Shown: positions 1 through 12,277, counted from the first letter of the stretch. The stretch is DNA of 64,000 bases from Glandiceps talaboti (GCF_964340395.1 NC_135555.1:21842226-21906225); one strand, 5' to 3'. Numbers and translations: made by a program. The notes: generated by a model not told the origin, from the sequence alone.

Positions 1-1004
1 ACCATTTAGTCCAAGTTTAGAGGTCACTTCACGTCACGTCAAACATGTGACATCTCATCGGTAATTTCCGGATTTACATTCGTATTAGTTTCACGTTATA
101 CTCCAACATGGCCTAACTTAGAACCTTCGTGTAGGTGGATTTTGGCAACGTCCTCCCCACATAGTCTATTCAAATCAATTATCATGAAGGTACGTCCTTT
201 AAAAGTTGCGACTACGATTGAACGATCGGCTCTGCACATACCTACTGTGCCTTCGTTAACTTTCGTTGACAGACAAGATCACATGACGTTACCTACGTAT
301 ACGTAGTGGACTGCCGTATTTATATTTGTGTACTATGAATGGCATCGTGTCTAAACAGCTACCCGTCTAGTCTAGAATTTGGCATTAGGCAATCCTAAAA
401 CGTAAAGCTATATAGGACGTTTTAAAAACCAAGAGTTGTCGTACAAGTAAATGAGGTAATGTCTAATGTGTAATCAGTAATGACTTGCTTGGATTGTAAG
501 CCTATTAGTTTCGATCCTAGTCGCACGAAATTGGTTGACACGCGCGTTCGTCACGTACCATCATTTATAGTTGTGATGACCGAACAAACAGAAAAAACAG
601 TCTCTTGAATTCAGGAACTTCTGTTTAGGTGTGGGTGAATAATAAAATCATGTTTTCGCAGCATTCATATTGTTGTTTTTGTCATTCATTAATTGTACAT
701 CACTCCCTGGCAGGCGGCTGGGTTACTTGGCCATACGATTATTTTAGAACAACATGCATCTCACTCCGTGTATGTCGGCAAAGTTTCTGACTGTCATTTT
801 CAAGAGTAGCAAAATAGCATTGCCTCTTTTGATTCCATCTTAGTATGAATTAAATATCCCTGTAGGCTGTAGTGATTTTGACGCACGCGAAAAACGACAA
901 TCTTACCCCCCCCCTTCAAGGAATTACGTTCTTTGTATAATAAAATAAAATGTATAAAAACCATGTATAATAAAATAAGTAGTTGACTCGCTCATACACA
1001 CATG
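1..1004. other. Unique AT-rich sequence, no gene recognised
   Basis: No open frame of convincing length or composition, no recognisable RNA gene and no tandem repeat is visible. A short C-run lies near 906-913. It may be intergenic or intronic DNA of a gene outside the window. Confidence 0.5.
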
Positions 1005-1111
1005 CAATCTGATTAAAATCCGATGTGGTGAAAGCGGCTAGATGTCCTTATTTACCTCTATTCATCGTGTTGTGACGTTTGTTTTGTTCGGAGTGATCGC
1101 CGTGGGAAGGC
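1005..1111 (+). repeat. Dispersed ~107-bp repeat, copy 1
   Basis: This stretch matches 14719-14824 in the same orientation with two substitutions and one 1-base indel. It begins near an ATCTGATTAAAATC motif that is a perfect 18-bp palindrome in the other copy, and ends at GTGGGAAGGC. Similarity stops abruptly on both sides. One copy lies outside and one inside the 12.9-kb transposon, so it is a dispersed family rather than part of that transposon's termini. I do not recognise the family; a SINE or MITE fragment is possible. Confidence 0.75.
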
Positions 1112-1534
1112 TGTATATACTACCTCAACTAGATAATATATTCAAATCTGCATAGGTAGATACTTTTTTACATGCTGTCAACATTTCAGTACTTGTACAC
1201 CAATTTTGGTTAATAATATGTGTACTGTGTAACAATATATTACATGTAGAAGTTGATTTCATTTTCCCTGTATGGTATTCCTGTGTAGTCTGGTAGTGAT
1301 TAGTCTAGAAATGGTTATAGTTGGGTATGCATATAAACAAAATGTGACGTCATGAAAATTTGTTGTTGGTCTTAAGTTTCCATCATTAATTGGAATAATC
1401 CAGTGTAGTTTTATTATTAAAATACAGCGATGACAGAGGAAATAGAAGCGATGGTAACAATATCCCTGGTAACAGCTATTGCATTCGCCGTTGGGGCGCA
1501 CCACCAAACGAGAGAGCCATGATCTTCAACTACC

Positions 1535-1613
1535 TGGTCCTGCTTGCAGACGGTGCACGCGTTTCGCTACTTGCAGACGGTGCACGCGTTTCGCTCAGCA
1601 CCAAGCAGGACTA
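1535..1613. repeat. Short MITE-like repeat with internal 27-bp tandem duplication
   Basis: The ends form an inverted repeat (GGTCCTGCTTG at the left, CAAGCAGGACT at the right). Inside, a 27-bp unit beginning CTTGCAGACGG is present twice (1543-1569 and 1570-1595). The left end and the adjacent GACGGTGCACG are shared with the element at 5446-5597, so the two look related. No clear target-site duplication is visible here. Confidence 0.5.
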
Positions 1614-3547
1614 TACAATCACAGCATAACCATACCATACACGAGTTGTGTGAGCCAGATAGACCAAGTTAAAATTTGCTACTTTTAGTGTACAAATTAA
1701 CAATATCAAGGAAGAATTAGTTAACAGAAAACAGAATTTGAAGTGTACTGAATGGAACTCATAATATATATATATTGATATTTCAAACAAACAAGGGGGA
1801 TTATGTGCCAACTCAAATATACATTATTGTATATATTTCCATTGTTATGATATTTATTATGAACTGTATATACCAGCACTTGTATTAACACCCGACTGTT
1901 ATTTGTATCTCGTTATTCGAAGGAGCAAATATAGAATATTGACGATCGCTATGTACATACCTCGAGAAGTATCCCTCTTTTGGTCAAGTTGAATTGATCC
2001 GTAGCAGGTTACATGTAAAGTTACAAATAACACTGTCTACGTCTGCAACGATCGTACAAATTATTTTTAAAATGGGAATGCATGTTTATTGTTCAAATAA
2101 CCGCCGTCAGAGGTGTCACTGTATACCATATAGAAGTAGTGATTGCCATGGAAGTAGTGATTTTCCATACTTCCATGAATATACTAAGTTATTAACATAT
2201 AAATAATGATATTTTTTTGTTACAAATGTACAAATCTAGACATCAACGATTTATATCGACAATATATTATACTACATTATCGTATAGTTTACATACCGTT
2301 TGGAAGTAACATAAAACATACAATATACTTTATACTTTGATTTTAAATGGGAGGAGGGCCATTCAAGTTATCTTTGAAATGATACTAACAACACCTTCTT
2401 GTACATTTTTACATCTGGATCGTAAAACTGTGATATATAGAGATGGAAAATCGCAAACTTCCTATAGATACACGTTAGTTATATCACATTGTCGGTGAAG
2501 TCACCCTATTTCATTATTTCTTGGGTTCTGACATTCCAGTTTATAACTAAGGTATGTAATTCAAACGGGGGGCGACTCATTCCGACTTTTGCGTTCAGAG
2601 CGTTTTCACTAATCTTGCTGCAAGATGTAGCACCGTTTTCCGACTATTGGCGTTTCGCATGAACCATTTGATTAGAATATGCTGTGAACCCAAGGGTATG
2701 TTATGTAATACCGTTGTTGTCATACACCACTTGTTAATTCCCACAAAGTGAACAATTGGGTATATTTTTGACTGTAGACGCTGATTGGCTGTCACTCAAT
2801 ATAACATGTGTAATACATGGTCGTTAATACTGGCCTCACATATGGACAATAGTTTCCCGCCTAAACGTTAAATCACAGGTGGTGAATTAGGGATTCATTT
2901 TTTCTCGTTATTTTGATTGGTTCTCAGTGCCAATTCAAATACTAATAAATCAGAAAGGCTCCAACTTGAGACTAGGTCAAAATGGTTGCTCGGCGCGTTT
3001 ACCTTCTGACGCCGAGTTACCGCTCTGATGTCTGCCTGTGAGTTGCTGAAGTTGGATGGAAGATGCGACTTGAGAAGACGGAGGATGTATGCCCAAAGTT
3101 GTGCCTACTTGGTTGGTTGGGAAATGGAAGTATTGGGTTATACTTCCATGTGGTTGGGATGACTGACATGCTATTTGGTTCTCTTGTACGGGTTGGGTTA
3201 GGTTGGTGGTGGTGGTGGGGGGGGGGGGAGGCAATGGAAAACAGTTTGGCGAGTTCCATTGTCAAGCAGTAGCAAAAAAGTATCGCATCACTCGATGCTA
3301 TACTTTAGAGCTGACAAAATTGGAAAACGTGAACAAACTTAATGGAAGCGTTCTATTTTGCCAATGCCAGTTCAAAAAGAACTAATTGCCGGAATTAAGT
3401 TATTAATTAGTATTACACACTGGAACATTAGAAGTTAGAAACATTTGCTTATCAAGACTGCAGCGTGTAGCAAAATTAGAATACATTACAATATCGGTGA
3501 ATGCTATATATTAATTACTAAACTGTTTTGTTTCATTCACTTTCATA
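1614..3547. other. Unique sequence without recognisable gene
   Basis: Only short frames of random composition occur. A GGT-rich tract running into a G-run lies at 3201-3229 and accounts for the proline- and threonine-rich antisense frames there. Nothing else is supported. Confidence 0.5.
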
Positions 3548-3829
3548 GATGGATACGAAGACCCAAGATGGATACGAAGACCCAAGATGGAGGCGAAGAT
3601 CCAAGATCGATACGAAGACCCAAGATGGATACGAAGACCCAAGATGGAGGCGAAGACCCAAGATGGATACGAAGACCCAAGATGGATACAAATTACCCAG
3701 ATGGATACGAAGACCCAAGATGGATAACAAGACCCTAGACCCAAGATGGATACGAAGACCCAAGATGGATACAAATGCCCAAGATGGATACGAAGACCCA
3801 AGATGGATAACAAGACCCAAAATGGATGG
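3548..3829 (+). repeat. 19-bp minisatellite (about 15 copies)
   Basis: The unit is GATGGATACGAAGACCCAA, repeated head to tail with variants such as GATGGAGGCGAAGACCCAA and a few units of altered length near 3687-3760. The unit lacks stop codons in several frames on both strands, which creates long but repetitive frames (WIRRPKMDTKTQDG-like on plus). Because 19 is not a multiple of 3, the peptide repeats every 57 bases. I read this as non-coding. Confidence 0.9.
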
Positions 3830-4187
3830 ATGTGATTACCAATCTCAAGGCAGAAGTAAGTCAATGATTGTCTTATATATGTTTATATATATTTATTGGT
3901 GTCGTAGATCACTCTCACTGTGCCATATAGGACGAAATCTACAGTTTCTACCAAAAAGTAAATCAAAGTTGGTAACTAGGTAATGGGAGTCACAAAAATA
4001 GCATAATGAAAATGTAAAATCAATATTAGACACAAAACAAATACATTAATTAAATACAAAATGTCACATTAATGGATATAGTCTACATGTTTTAGAGAAT
4101 AATGAAATGAACATGGCAAACTGTTCCAAAAATTAATTTATTGCAAGTCTGATTATGGACGTATTTACCTTAGGTATAATCCGATTT
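3830..4187. other. AT-rich spacer between minisatellite and satellite
   Basis: No gene or repeat recognised. The first recognisable satellite monomer begins near 4188. Confidence 0.5.
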
Positions 4188-4820
4188 GCCTAAACCTTGA
4201 ACTTAGTACTATAATCATGAACTAGTGGCATGTGATAGTCTGTAAGGCAGTGATGTAACTTGTTTAATAAGTCATCCCTTAACCTTGAACCTAGTACTAT
4301 AATCATGAACTAGTGGCATGTGATAGTCTGTAAGGCAATGAGGTAACTTGTTGTTTAATAAGTCATCCCTTAACATTGAACCTAGTACTATAATCATGAA
4401 CTAGTGGCATGTGATAGCCTGCAAAGTGGTGAGGTAACTTGTTTAATAAGTCATCCCTTAACATTGAACCTAGTACTATAATCATGAACTAGTGGCATGT
4501 GATAGTCTGCAAGGCAGTAAGGTAACTTGTTTAATAAATCATCCCTTAACCTTGAACCTAGTACTATAATCATGAACTAGTGGCATGTGGTAGTCTGTAA
4601 GGCAGTGAGGTAACTTGTTGTTTAATAAGTCATCCCTTAACATTGAACCTAGTACTATATAATCATGAACTAGTGGCATGTGATAGCCTGTAAAGTGGTG
4701 AGGTAACTTGTTTCATAAGTCATCCCTTAACCTTGAACCTAGTACTATAATCATGAACTAGTGGCATGTGATAGTCTGTAAGGCAGTGAGGTAACTTGTT
4801 TAATAAATCATCCCTTAACC
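4188..4820 (+). repeat. Left edge of the 88-92-bp satellite array
   Basis: About seven head-to-tail monomers, each with TTGAACCTAGTACTATAATC, then ATGAACTAGTGGCATGTG, then GTAAGGCAGTGAGGTAAC, ending AAGTCATCCCTTAACC. The first monomer is slightly diverged (TTGAACTTAG). The array breaks off in mid-monomer at CCCTTAACC (4820) and resumes at 17709 with CTTAACCTTGAACC, so this is the left flank of the same array, cut by the transposon at 4821-17708. Confidence 0.95.
4814..4820 (+). repeat. Target-site duplication, left copy (12.9-kb element)
   Basis: CTTAACC directly precedes the left TIR and is repeated exactly at 17709-17715. In uninterrupted monomers this 7-mer occurs once, between CATCC and TTGAACC. 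Confidence 0.85.
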
Positions 4821-4946
4821 GAGGTATGTATGAGTGTATCAAAACAGCATCTGCGAGTAAAAAAGTGCTACTAGCAGTTTCAACAAAACACTGTTTGCGA
4901 CATGTAGCACTTCTGTTCTGCTATACCTGTAGCACTTGCATTCTGC
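4821..4946 (+). repeat. Left terminal inverted repeat of the 12.9-kb element
   Basis: Begins GAGGTATGTATGAGTGTATC and matches the reverse complement of 17584-17708 with about seven differences, one of them a single-base indel. It contains CTGCGAGTA...TACTAGCAG (an imperfect hairpin) and two 25-bp subterminal units starting TGTAGCACTT at 4903 and 4928. Only 114 bp separate its inner end from the transposase start codon, so it may also hold promoter sequence. Confidence 0.93.
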
Positions 4947-5060
4947 TACTAAACATGCTAAACTAGCATTTGTATTGTACTACTGACGCTTGTTGAACGA
5001 CCGGTCATAATTCAAAAATTCGTATCAGAGTTAACATCACCAGTCCTTGTCAGCGTCACA
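4947..5060 (+). promoter_or_regulatory. Presumed promoter/5' UTR of the transposase gene
   Basis: A short interval between the TIR and the start codon. No TATA box is obvious. Promoter activity is inferred only from position. Confidence 0.35.
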
Positions 5061-8000
5061 ATGTCATCGAGCAAATCATTCATTGAACGTTGTAGAGTCG
5101 CTCAAACCACTAGAGCATTACTATCAACTTGTCGGAAGAGGAAGAATACGTCGGCCGTTCCCGTGACCAGAAAAAGACCCATGAGGTGAGTGTTTCACTT
5201 TCTTTTCTACATTTTCATCGAAGTCTTGTAATGTAATGCAGTGTCAATGTTTATGATCGTTATCAACAGACGCAACGTTAAGCAAATATAACACTACTCC
5301 GTTTCAGTGCAGAATTAAGAAAGGTTGTTTCGAATTTTTTTATTACAATTATTTGTGTTCACTTTCCTGCAATCTATAGCATCGAGTGGTCCTCGTTCTT
5401 TACGTTTCCGTGGCCATGGACCCACTAACCTCCCGCCCCCGGACGTAGTCCTGCTTACATGACGGTGCACGAGTCTGTATTACTGACTTGACTCTAAACA
5501 CCAATTGTCAGAATCGAGTCCCGAATTCCTCCGTATGCAAGGGGAGGGACAATTGTCAGAATCGAGTCCCGAATTCCTCCGTATGCAAGCAGGACTACCC
5601 CGGACGCAGTTAATTACCCGTAATACACGGACTCAAGCCGGACCTTGCATGCATATGCGATGACGGTTGAATCGAAGGGACGTGTACGTACGAGTACCTC
5701 ACCAAACTTTATCGTTTAACGCAAACTGGGATGTCTGCTTGTTCTCGTGATTTATTTGTAATACACTCCATGGTTTTCGTGGACGAACGGTGCCATCCCA
5801 GTGTTCCGGTAAAAAACCACAGGAGCGGTACTCCTGAACACCGCGTCGCCATTTTTGATCCCGATCGTTCTATTCGCTGCGAAGGGTAGGTCAGAGACCT
5901 TGCTGATCAGACGATTTCACTTGTTCAGCCACCATCACAGAACATTTTTTCAAACTGAATGACGACTTCGATAGTAAATCATAGTGCAGGAAGAAATACC
6001 ACTACCACTAGATAAAGTAATTGAAATTAAACGTGTATTCCAACCGCACTTTGAATTGTGTAGAAATACTTCTCCCTACTTGTACGTGCAAAAGTCCTCC
6101 ATCATAACACATGTGACATGTGTGACCTCGTAATGAACTCCATGATCCAGTCTGCAGTTCGCTCTCGACCCAAACAGCGATAGCGTAGCCATAGTGACCG
6201 TTCGAAATAAGATAAGAAACTCGCAACAAATGAACCAAAATATGTTCATAACGATCAATTGGTTGAAACAGTGTCTGCCAACTTTCAATGCCACAAATTT
6301 ATAAAGTAGAATAGAACAGGGGCAAACTGCAAAAAATAGTGAATATATTATTTATTATGCAATTTATCAGTGGATTTATTGTGTTCGATTTTACTTCATA
6401 AAAAAAAACAGTGGAACAGGAGATTTATTTATTTATTTATTTATGTACAAGCTGTGTACCCAACAAGTGACATTCTATAAGGACACTATTTTTCACATGA
6501 CCTTATTCTCAAAGCCACTCTGGTATAATAATTCTTAAAATTTTCAGAAAACATCAATAACTCCTAGATAAGTGTATAATGCAAACATACCAGAATCAAG
6601 TTTTCATTATAAATGAAAAAAAACCCTACACTATATTTATTTTGATATTTGCATGGAGTACTATTAGTTGTTTCTTTATGACTCACTGATGGTTGTCGTT
6701 TATTACAAAAAGATTCAAATAGTTTTAATTGGGACTGTGAATCTATAAACCATCACTAGTGAATAGCAACACAGTGTCATCAGCAGATTAATACATTTTC
6801 TGTGTAGTAATGGTTGCATTCCTTCATTTGTTCGTTCATGAATAAAGTGGATTGAGTGGGGTTGAGATTACAACCTTGTCTTGTGCCAATACATATGAAA
6901 AGAATTTAGTGAAGCCAGTTCAGTTGTCAATTTGATACAAGACTTGGTTATTAAGACTGAATGAATATCATAGATACATTTTAATTATGTACACTTCTAA
7001 AACCCTGATTTGATAATTTCCTGAAGTAATTTTCAAATTCAAATAACCCCTTTCTTCAAAGGTAGCAGGAACTGTTATACCATGGTTTACTAATTTTTCT
7101 TCTTTTAGTTTGTGATTTCTTTTTGAGATGTTTAAAAGCAGAGTGAATAATATCAATGAAGTCCCAACTCGTGACTTTATACCAGCTGTAGTTTGTACTT
7201 TGTTTTCATTGTGTATTTTATATACAGCAGAAATAGAAATCACAAATAATTGACAATATTGTATTGGCTTCAGTCAAAATGTTAGATAAGGTAGAAGAGT
7301 CTCAGAATCACTATAATTTACATGTTTCACATTCTAAACATCTTACTTTTTATTTTAGATTAACTCTAATTGCTATGCATGTATGTAAATATACTGATTC
7401 AGTTATTTGATGTACTTGATTTCAGGATGATCAGTTCTGAAGAGGCATATGCTGTTGATCCTAGAGATGAGTATCTCAGACAATTACAAAAAGCTAAAAA
7501 GTTCTGGAAGTTGTCAAATGGCAGTTACATTGTAGCTAATTGTGATAGAGATACTGGTGTCTTGCTGAAGGAAAAATATCGCTTAGTGGAAAGAAACAGG
7601 GTCTTCTATAGTTCTGATAGAAACCACAATGTTTCTCTGGTCACTTGCGATTGTGAGGACGGTTTAATCCAGCGCCAACGACTATCAAACACGAACTCTT
7701 CCATCACAGAAGAGTTTCACCAGTTTGTAGCAACTGAGAAGACCAAATACTGTCTGCATGCTGCTACTGTTGACAGATTGTTTCCAGAAACAAATACTGA
7801 ATTGGACTCTCAGAGTAATAATGGTAAGAGTTCAATTCTACTGTTGCTAATTCAATTCAATTTTGTTACTTATATACTACAACCACAACTGCAAGAGGTA
7901 GCCATAATTGCATCAAGTTTTATAATTGTTACTCTCTTCATATCAGTGAATATTACAGTGTCACCTGCCAAATAATTCAAAGTTTATCTCTGGGTTTTCC

Positions 8001-11000
8001 ATTTCAAGTTTTGTAAAATTAGAAAGTCACAGTGCTCCCCTTTGGCCTATTTTTAAAACTGTGTCATAGAGTACTTGTTAATATGATTTTGATACAGTGT
8101 AAATCCATGCATTCACTGGAATTTATTTCTATTATCTTGATGTTTCCGACACAAATTTTTGATTTCATATACTGTGATGCTCCTTTGAGAAAATAGATCC
8201 TACTGTTACATTTTTACTAAATAATTCCAGGCATGGTAATGAATTTAGTGAATTATGTGAACTTTACTGTATAAATACATAAATATAGTGAAATTTAAAA
8301 CCAAGTATAACATGACAGTTTTCCTCTATTAAGCCTGTACTTTGCTGGGTTTTTTTTCTAGTCCATGTATAGGTGAAACTTGAGTTTGTCCTGTATTACC
8401 TGTACTGGACAAGACCTGTGATTGACTTCTAATGATTATTGTTTACAGATACCTCACATGTTGTGGTTGAACTGCTACAAGACACCCCTCTCTTAGCAGC
8501 TGTTACAATGGAAGAAGTTCATTTAGTGCACCTTAAGAAGACAGTGGGTGGCAAGAAACTAGCATGTATGACTTGTAATTATGGTACTAGGACCTGTGAA
8601 TATGTCAAAATGTATAAAGAATGGTTGGAAGAGACTGACAAACCTACACCAGAAAGTGAGAGGGATCATCCAAGGACAAGTCACTTCTCATATGTGTCAT
8701 ATAAAAAGATACCCTATCCACTAACATCTGAACTGAAGGATGTGTATGACAAACAAGAGTCAGGGCAACTCCCCTTGCCAAGGCACCTGGTCCCTTCCAT
8801 ACCAGAATCAGATGAACCACTAAGTGTATGCAGACATGGTAATACTTGGAATGATGACGACCCAGTTCAGAATGACTGGTATATTGGTGATGCTGTCATC
8901 TACAAAGAAAACAGCACTATCAGTACAGTCAGCGTAGATGATGTCCATGAAAAATTCAAAGGTAAGTTACCATTTTTTAACAATGGAGATAGTGTGTTTT
9001 TAGTTGTGTAAACATGTTGTCCTGGTATTCTCTGCTAACTTTTGAGGGGGAGTTTCTTTAGCATTTGTTGGAATGAAAATTATTCAAACTAAAGAAAATT
9101 TCTTTGGTTTTGCACTTTGTGACTTTTACTAATTTTTCTTTCAGTTTACTACAGACCAAGTAATGGGCAATGTGGTTGCCGTCTTTCTTATGATGGAAAG
9201 GATGACTTGCTATTCAATTTAAACAACCATGATATGATACACTACGGGTTACTACACAGCTATTTGCATCTTATGTTAGAAGGAAGGAATCCCCTTGCAG
9301 CGTTTCACAGGTATGCAAGTGTTTGCTTTCTTTGAGTTGACTACAAACCTGTGTTAAAGACCACCTTCATATAACAGCCAACCTGTCTATATATTAGTAT
9401 AGTGACCACCTCACTGAAGCTCCTACATATTCATAAATACAGTTACTGAAAATGCCCAATTTATCATCGCCACAAAAAAATGCATAGCTTTATTTTGAGT
9501 CGGTTTTAACTTGACTGTTTCCCATATGGTAAACTTGCAAAAGTTTTAGATACTTGTACAAACAGTTAGAACTGTAACAAGAATCCTGTCCCACAAGCAA
9601 TTTTATTTACATTCCCAAATGGTAACTTCAATTTGTAAGATGACTTGAGAACCCTGACAAAACATTTTCTTGTGTTTGCTGTTACAGGGCATATGCACAG
9701 AAACATTCAACACTATCATCCACTTCACATTTACCATTACATAAATTGCGAACAGCATGGAATGGATATGCTAGACTGTTGGACTTGGACTTCAATGAAG
9801 TATTCAACTGCAATCTATGTGGGACAATTCCAGACACTATTGTTTGTGATGGGACTGGCATCGGTCTGCAGAAAGAACTACTACAATGCTTCAGTGAAGA
9901 TGAAGAAGTTAGTCACCTGCCACCCATCATTGGTACAAAACATGCAGACAGGGTGTTCATTCCAAATCCTCAAGCAAGGAAACTTCTGTTACAATTTGCA
10001 GGAATGAACCCAGACCACAAGAATCAGCACAATCTGCCCCCTGTATCACTATCACCAGAACAATATGAACGTCTCATCAGTCTTTTAAGGAAACACAACC
10101 ACCTGTCATCTCTAGTCAACATTTTACAGCGAATCAGCATTGATGGAACACAACTCCTTGCTCCAGAAAGTTATCACAGTTTCCTACAAGATCTTTCCCG
10201 AAACTCACCGACCTCTTCCCTACTCCAAAGTAGTGATGCAGTAAGAACCCGGCATATCCTGAAAGAAATATTTATCAAAGGACTTAATGTATTCCACAGC
10301 CAGCACCGTGATAAACTGCAATTACTGAAGAAGGATGCACCCATCATTTGCAACTTTATCGAGGCAATCTCCAGCAATGGAAGATTACCACATGATGTTC
10401 GGTATCTGCTCCAAGAAATTCTAAAGCGCTCTAAGTTACAAGCACCTATGACAGCAGACAGTCACCATTACCTCAACCCAAACCAGGCAGACCTGTTCAA
10501 GTCATTGGATTTTTTTCCTAATATGCCAAAAATACATGGGTAAGTCTAAAGCTCATTGTTAAGCAGTTTTAAGAATCTCACTCTTTTTCACTCATAACTT
10601 ATTTCTCATTGACTCGTGAAAAAAAATCACCCAAGGGACTGGTGCCAGTCTATTGTCCTTAGTCAGTTATTTCTATACTTAGTCTTATCAGTTCTTCTTC
10701 ATTTTTGTGTATGTTTTCACTTTCAAAAAAATCAATATTTTTGCTGTTGTTGAGATGTAGTTTTGTCACATTCTCACTGAATATATTACATGTACATAGC
10801 TTTATTGAACACTGATGATGGAAAATACCAGTAATCAAATTGCATTTGCAAAGAAACACATGCTGAATAAAGTGATTAAGTTTAACACTCCTAATATATT
10901 CAACATACTGTCAATTCATAATACTTAACACTTATTATAATAATTCTTCATTTTTACTATCAGAGCTGGAAATTATCAATGTGACTGCAGAAGAGAGAGT

Positions 11001-12277
11001 GTTGCCTGTAGGGGCCCAGATACCTGCAATAAGTTCTCCAAGGGGCACCCAACTCTCTCTCCTGGTCTCTTTACAATGTACTGCAAACACAAAGTCTGTC
11101 TTGGGTTTCAAGTCATGAAATACCACGAGTCTCCTGCATTACCATTCCAAATCATAAAGCAGCGTTTCCGAAAGGCACCGAACATCATAATCTACGACAA
11201 TGCTTGTAAGCTTAATCAATACTGCCTGAATAGGTGAGTACATCTATATGGCTAGTGCCACTAGTAGTCTAAGTTTGTACAATATTATTTAATGTCTACC
11301 TCCATCATACGCATGAGTGTTTGATACCTATGTTGATAGTTTGTTTACTATGTCCCATGGATTGCTTTCAGCTTAATCTCTCTGAGATACCAGCAAGTCC
11401 TCAGATGTACATGTTAACAAGTCATTTGTGATAATCATCTTTTGTATCTTTTTTGTTTTCTTCTTGCAGAGAGCCTGAGTTCTTCAAGCATACAATGTTC
11501 CTGGTGGACAGGCTTCATTGGTGTAATCACACAGGGTAAGTGCCAAGTATTTTTAGGCCTATAATAAAAGGATGTACTTACTGTGAAATGCCTTTCAATA
11601 CAAAATACATGTAGGTGGGTTTGGATCTGACCATATTTTTGTGAGTGAAGATATGCTCAAAATATTAAGGAAACAGGAGTGTTAAGTTGGGATTTTTTTT
11701 GTAAAGTGATTTGCAAATTTTAGCAGTTCTTGAACATGCCAAAATGTTGAGGATGAATAGTTTTAAAAGTCAGGTCAGCAAATACCTTTTTACAACACAT
11801 TCTAGGAACAAGATGGAATCACACCAATAGTGACGCAGTATATTTCATTAATGACCAAAAATAGCAAGTTTATTCAAATTTACAAACCATGTTACAGACT
11901 TTAACTGTGAAAAGAATGGAAAAACTTCTTGACATAATGTATATAGAGTACAGTATAAAGTCAATTGTGTCAATTTTATACGATTTTGTGAACACTGTAG
12001 TCATCATCTTGTAGTAACATAGTGAAAAATACATTCATTGATCTAAATGGCTGTTTTATGTCTTTCCAACAGATGTTCAACTGGTTATAACATGGACAGG
12101 TACAAAGGAAACAGAGAGATAACAAATCTGAACAGTCAAATCTGCGAACAGACGAACGCTTCCATATCAAGAATCAAGGCACAACTATCGTACATGCTAC
12201 CTGACAATTTTATCTTTCATGCAGCCCTCTTCCTTGGTCTTGCTAATAAAAAAGTGAAAGGTGCTCTGCTGTCATAA
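5061..12277 (+). CDS. KDZ-type (HMGXB3-like) DDE transposase, 8 exons, 864 aa
   Basis: Exons by eye: 5061-5185, 7426-7823, 8449-8961, 9145-9310, 9688-10539, 10964-11233, 11470-11535, 12073-12277. Every junction is GT-AG and keeps phase; the total is 2,595 nt including the TAA stop. Exon 1 encodes a basic, NLS-like stretch (RKRKNTSAVPVTRKRP). Residues 116-153 form a CxC...CxH cluster (C116, C118, C151, H153), like SWIM/CxC4 clusters linked to KDZ transposases. GQCGCRLSYDG (353-363) is a second CxC knuckle. Candidate catalytic residues are D455 in VCDGTG after C442xxC445, D763 in IIIYDNACK, and E822 in ICEQTN. RLHWCNH (789-795) and C798 fit the conserved block between the second Asp and the Glu. 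The predicted role is cutting and joining the TIRs in the nucleus. No stop or frameshift is visible. Translation could instead start at 7427 (residue 43). Family assignment is from recognised motifs, not a search. Confidence 0.85.
5446..5597. mobile_element. 152-bp MITE in intron 1, 9-bp TSD
   Basis: The ends are TAGTCCTGCTTACA and, reverse-complemented from the right, TAGTCCTGCTTGCA. They are flanked by an exact 9-bp direct repeat, CCCCGGACG, at 5437-5445 and 5598-5606. Inside, a 40-bp segment beginning CAATTGTCAGAATCGAG is duplicated at 5502-5541 and 5550-5589. No coding capacity. A 9-bp duplication fits Mutator-like or Merlin-like families, but the family is not assigned. It shares its left end with the repeat at 1535-1613. 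Confidence 0.85.
5607..7425 (+). other. Remainder of transposase intron 1
   Basis: Non-coding, ending in TACTTGATTTCAG before exon 2. It contains a (TTTA)n microsatellite at about 6424-6444. Antisense frames at 6008-6294 and 6968-7243 have no recognisable domain. Confidence 0.6.
6424..6444 (+). repeat. (TTTA)n microsatellite
   Basis: About five units of a tetranucleotide repeat within transposase intron 1. Confidence 0.85.

Noticed and set aside
2977-3272. Proline-rich and glycine-rich frames on the two strands
   Set aside because: Produced by the GGT/G-run at 3201-3229.
3445-3983. Coding gene over the 19-bp minisatellite
   Set aside because: The frames exist on both strands and in more than one frame because of the repeat, without a domain or splice structure.
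1-4187. tRNA or other small RNA gene
   Set aside because: No convincing internal promoter boxes or cloverleaf arrangement found on either strand.
4813-4820. 8-bp target-site duplication for the 12.9-kb element
   Set aside because: The eighth base differs (C left, G right), while both elements in the window give an exact 7-bp duplication.
7370-7426. Start codon at 7370 for the transposase
   Set aside because: A strong acceptor (TTGATTTCAG) ends at 7425 and joins in phase to the exon at 5061-5185, so 7370-7425 is read as intron.
9645-10007. 120-aa plus-strand frame and the minus frame at 10174-10377
   Set aside because: Both overlap exon 5 of the transposase in other frames; the exon frame joins in phase on both sides.
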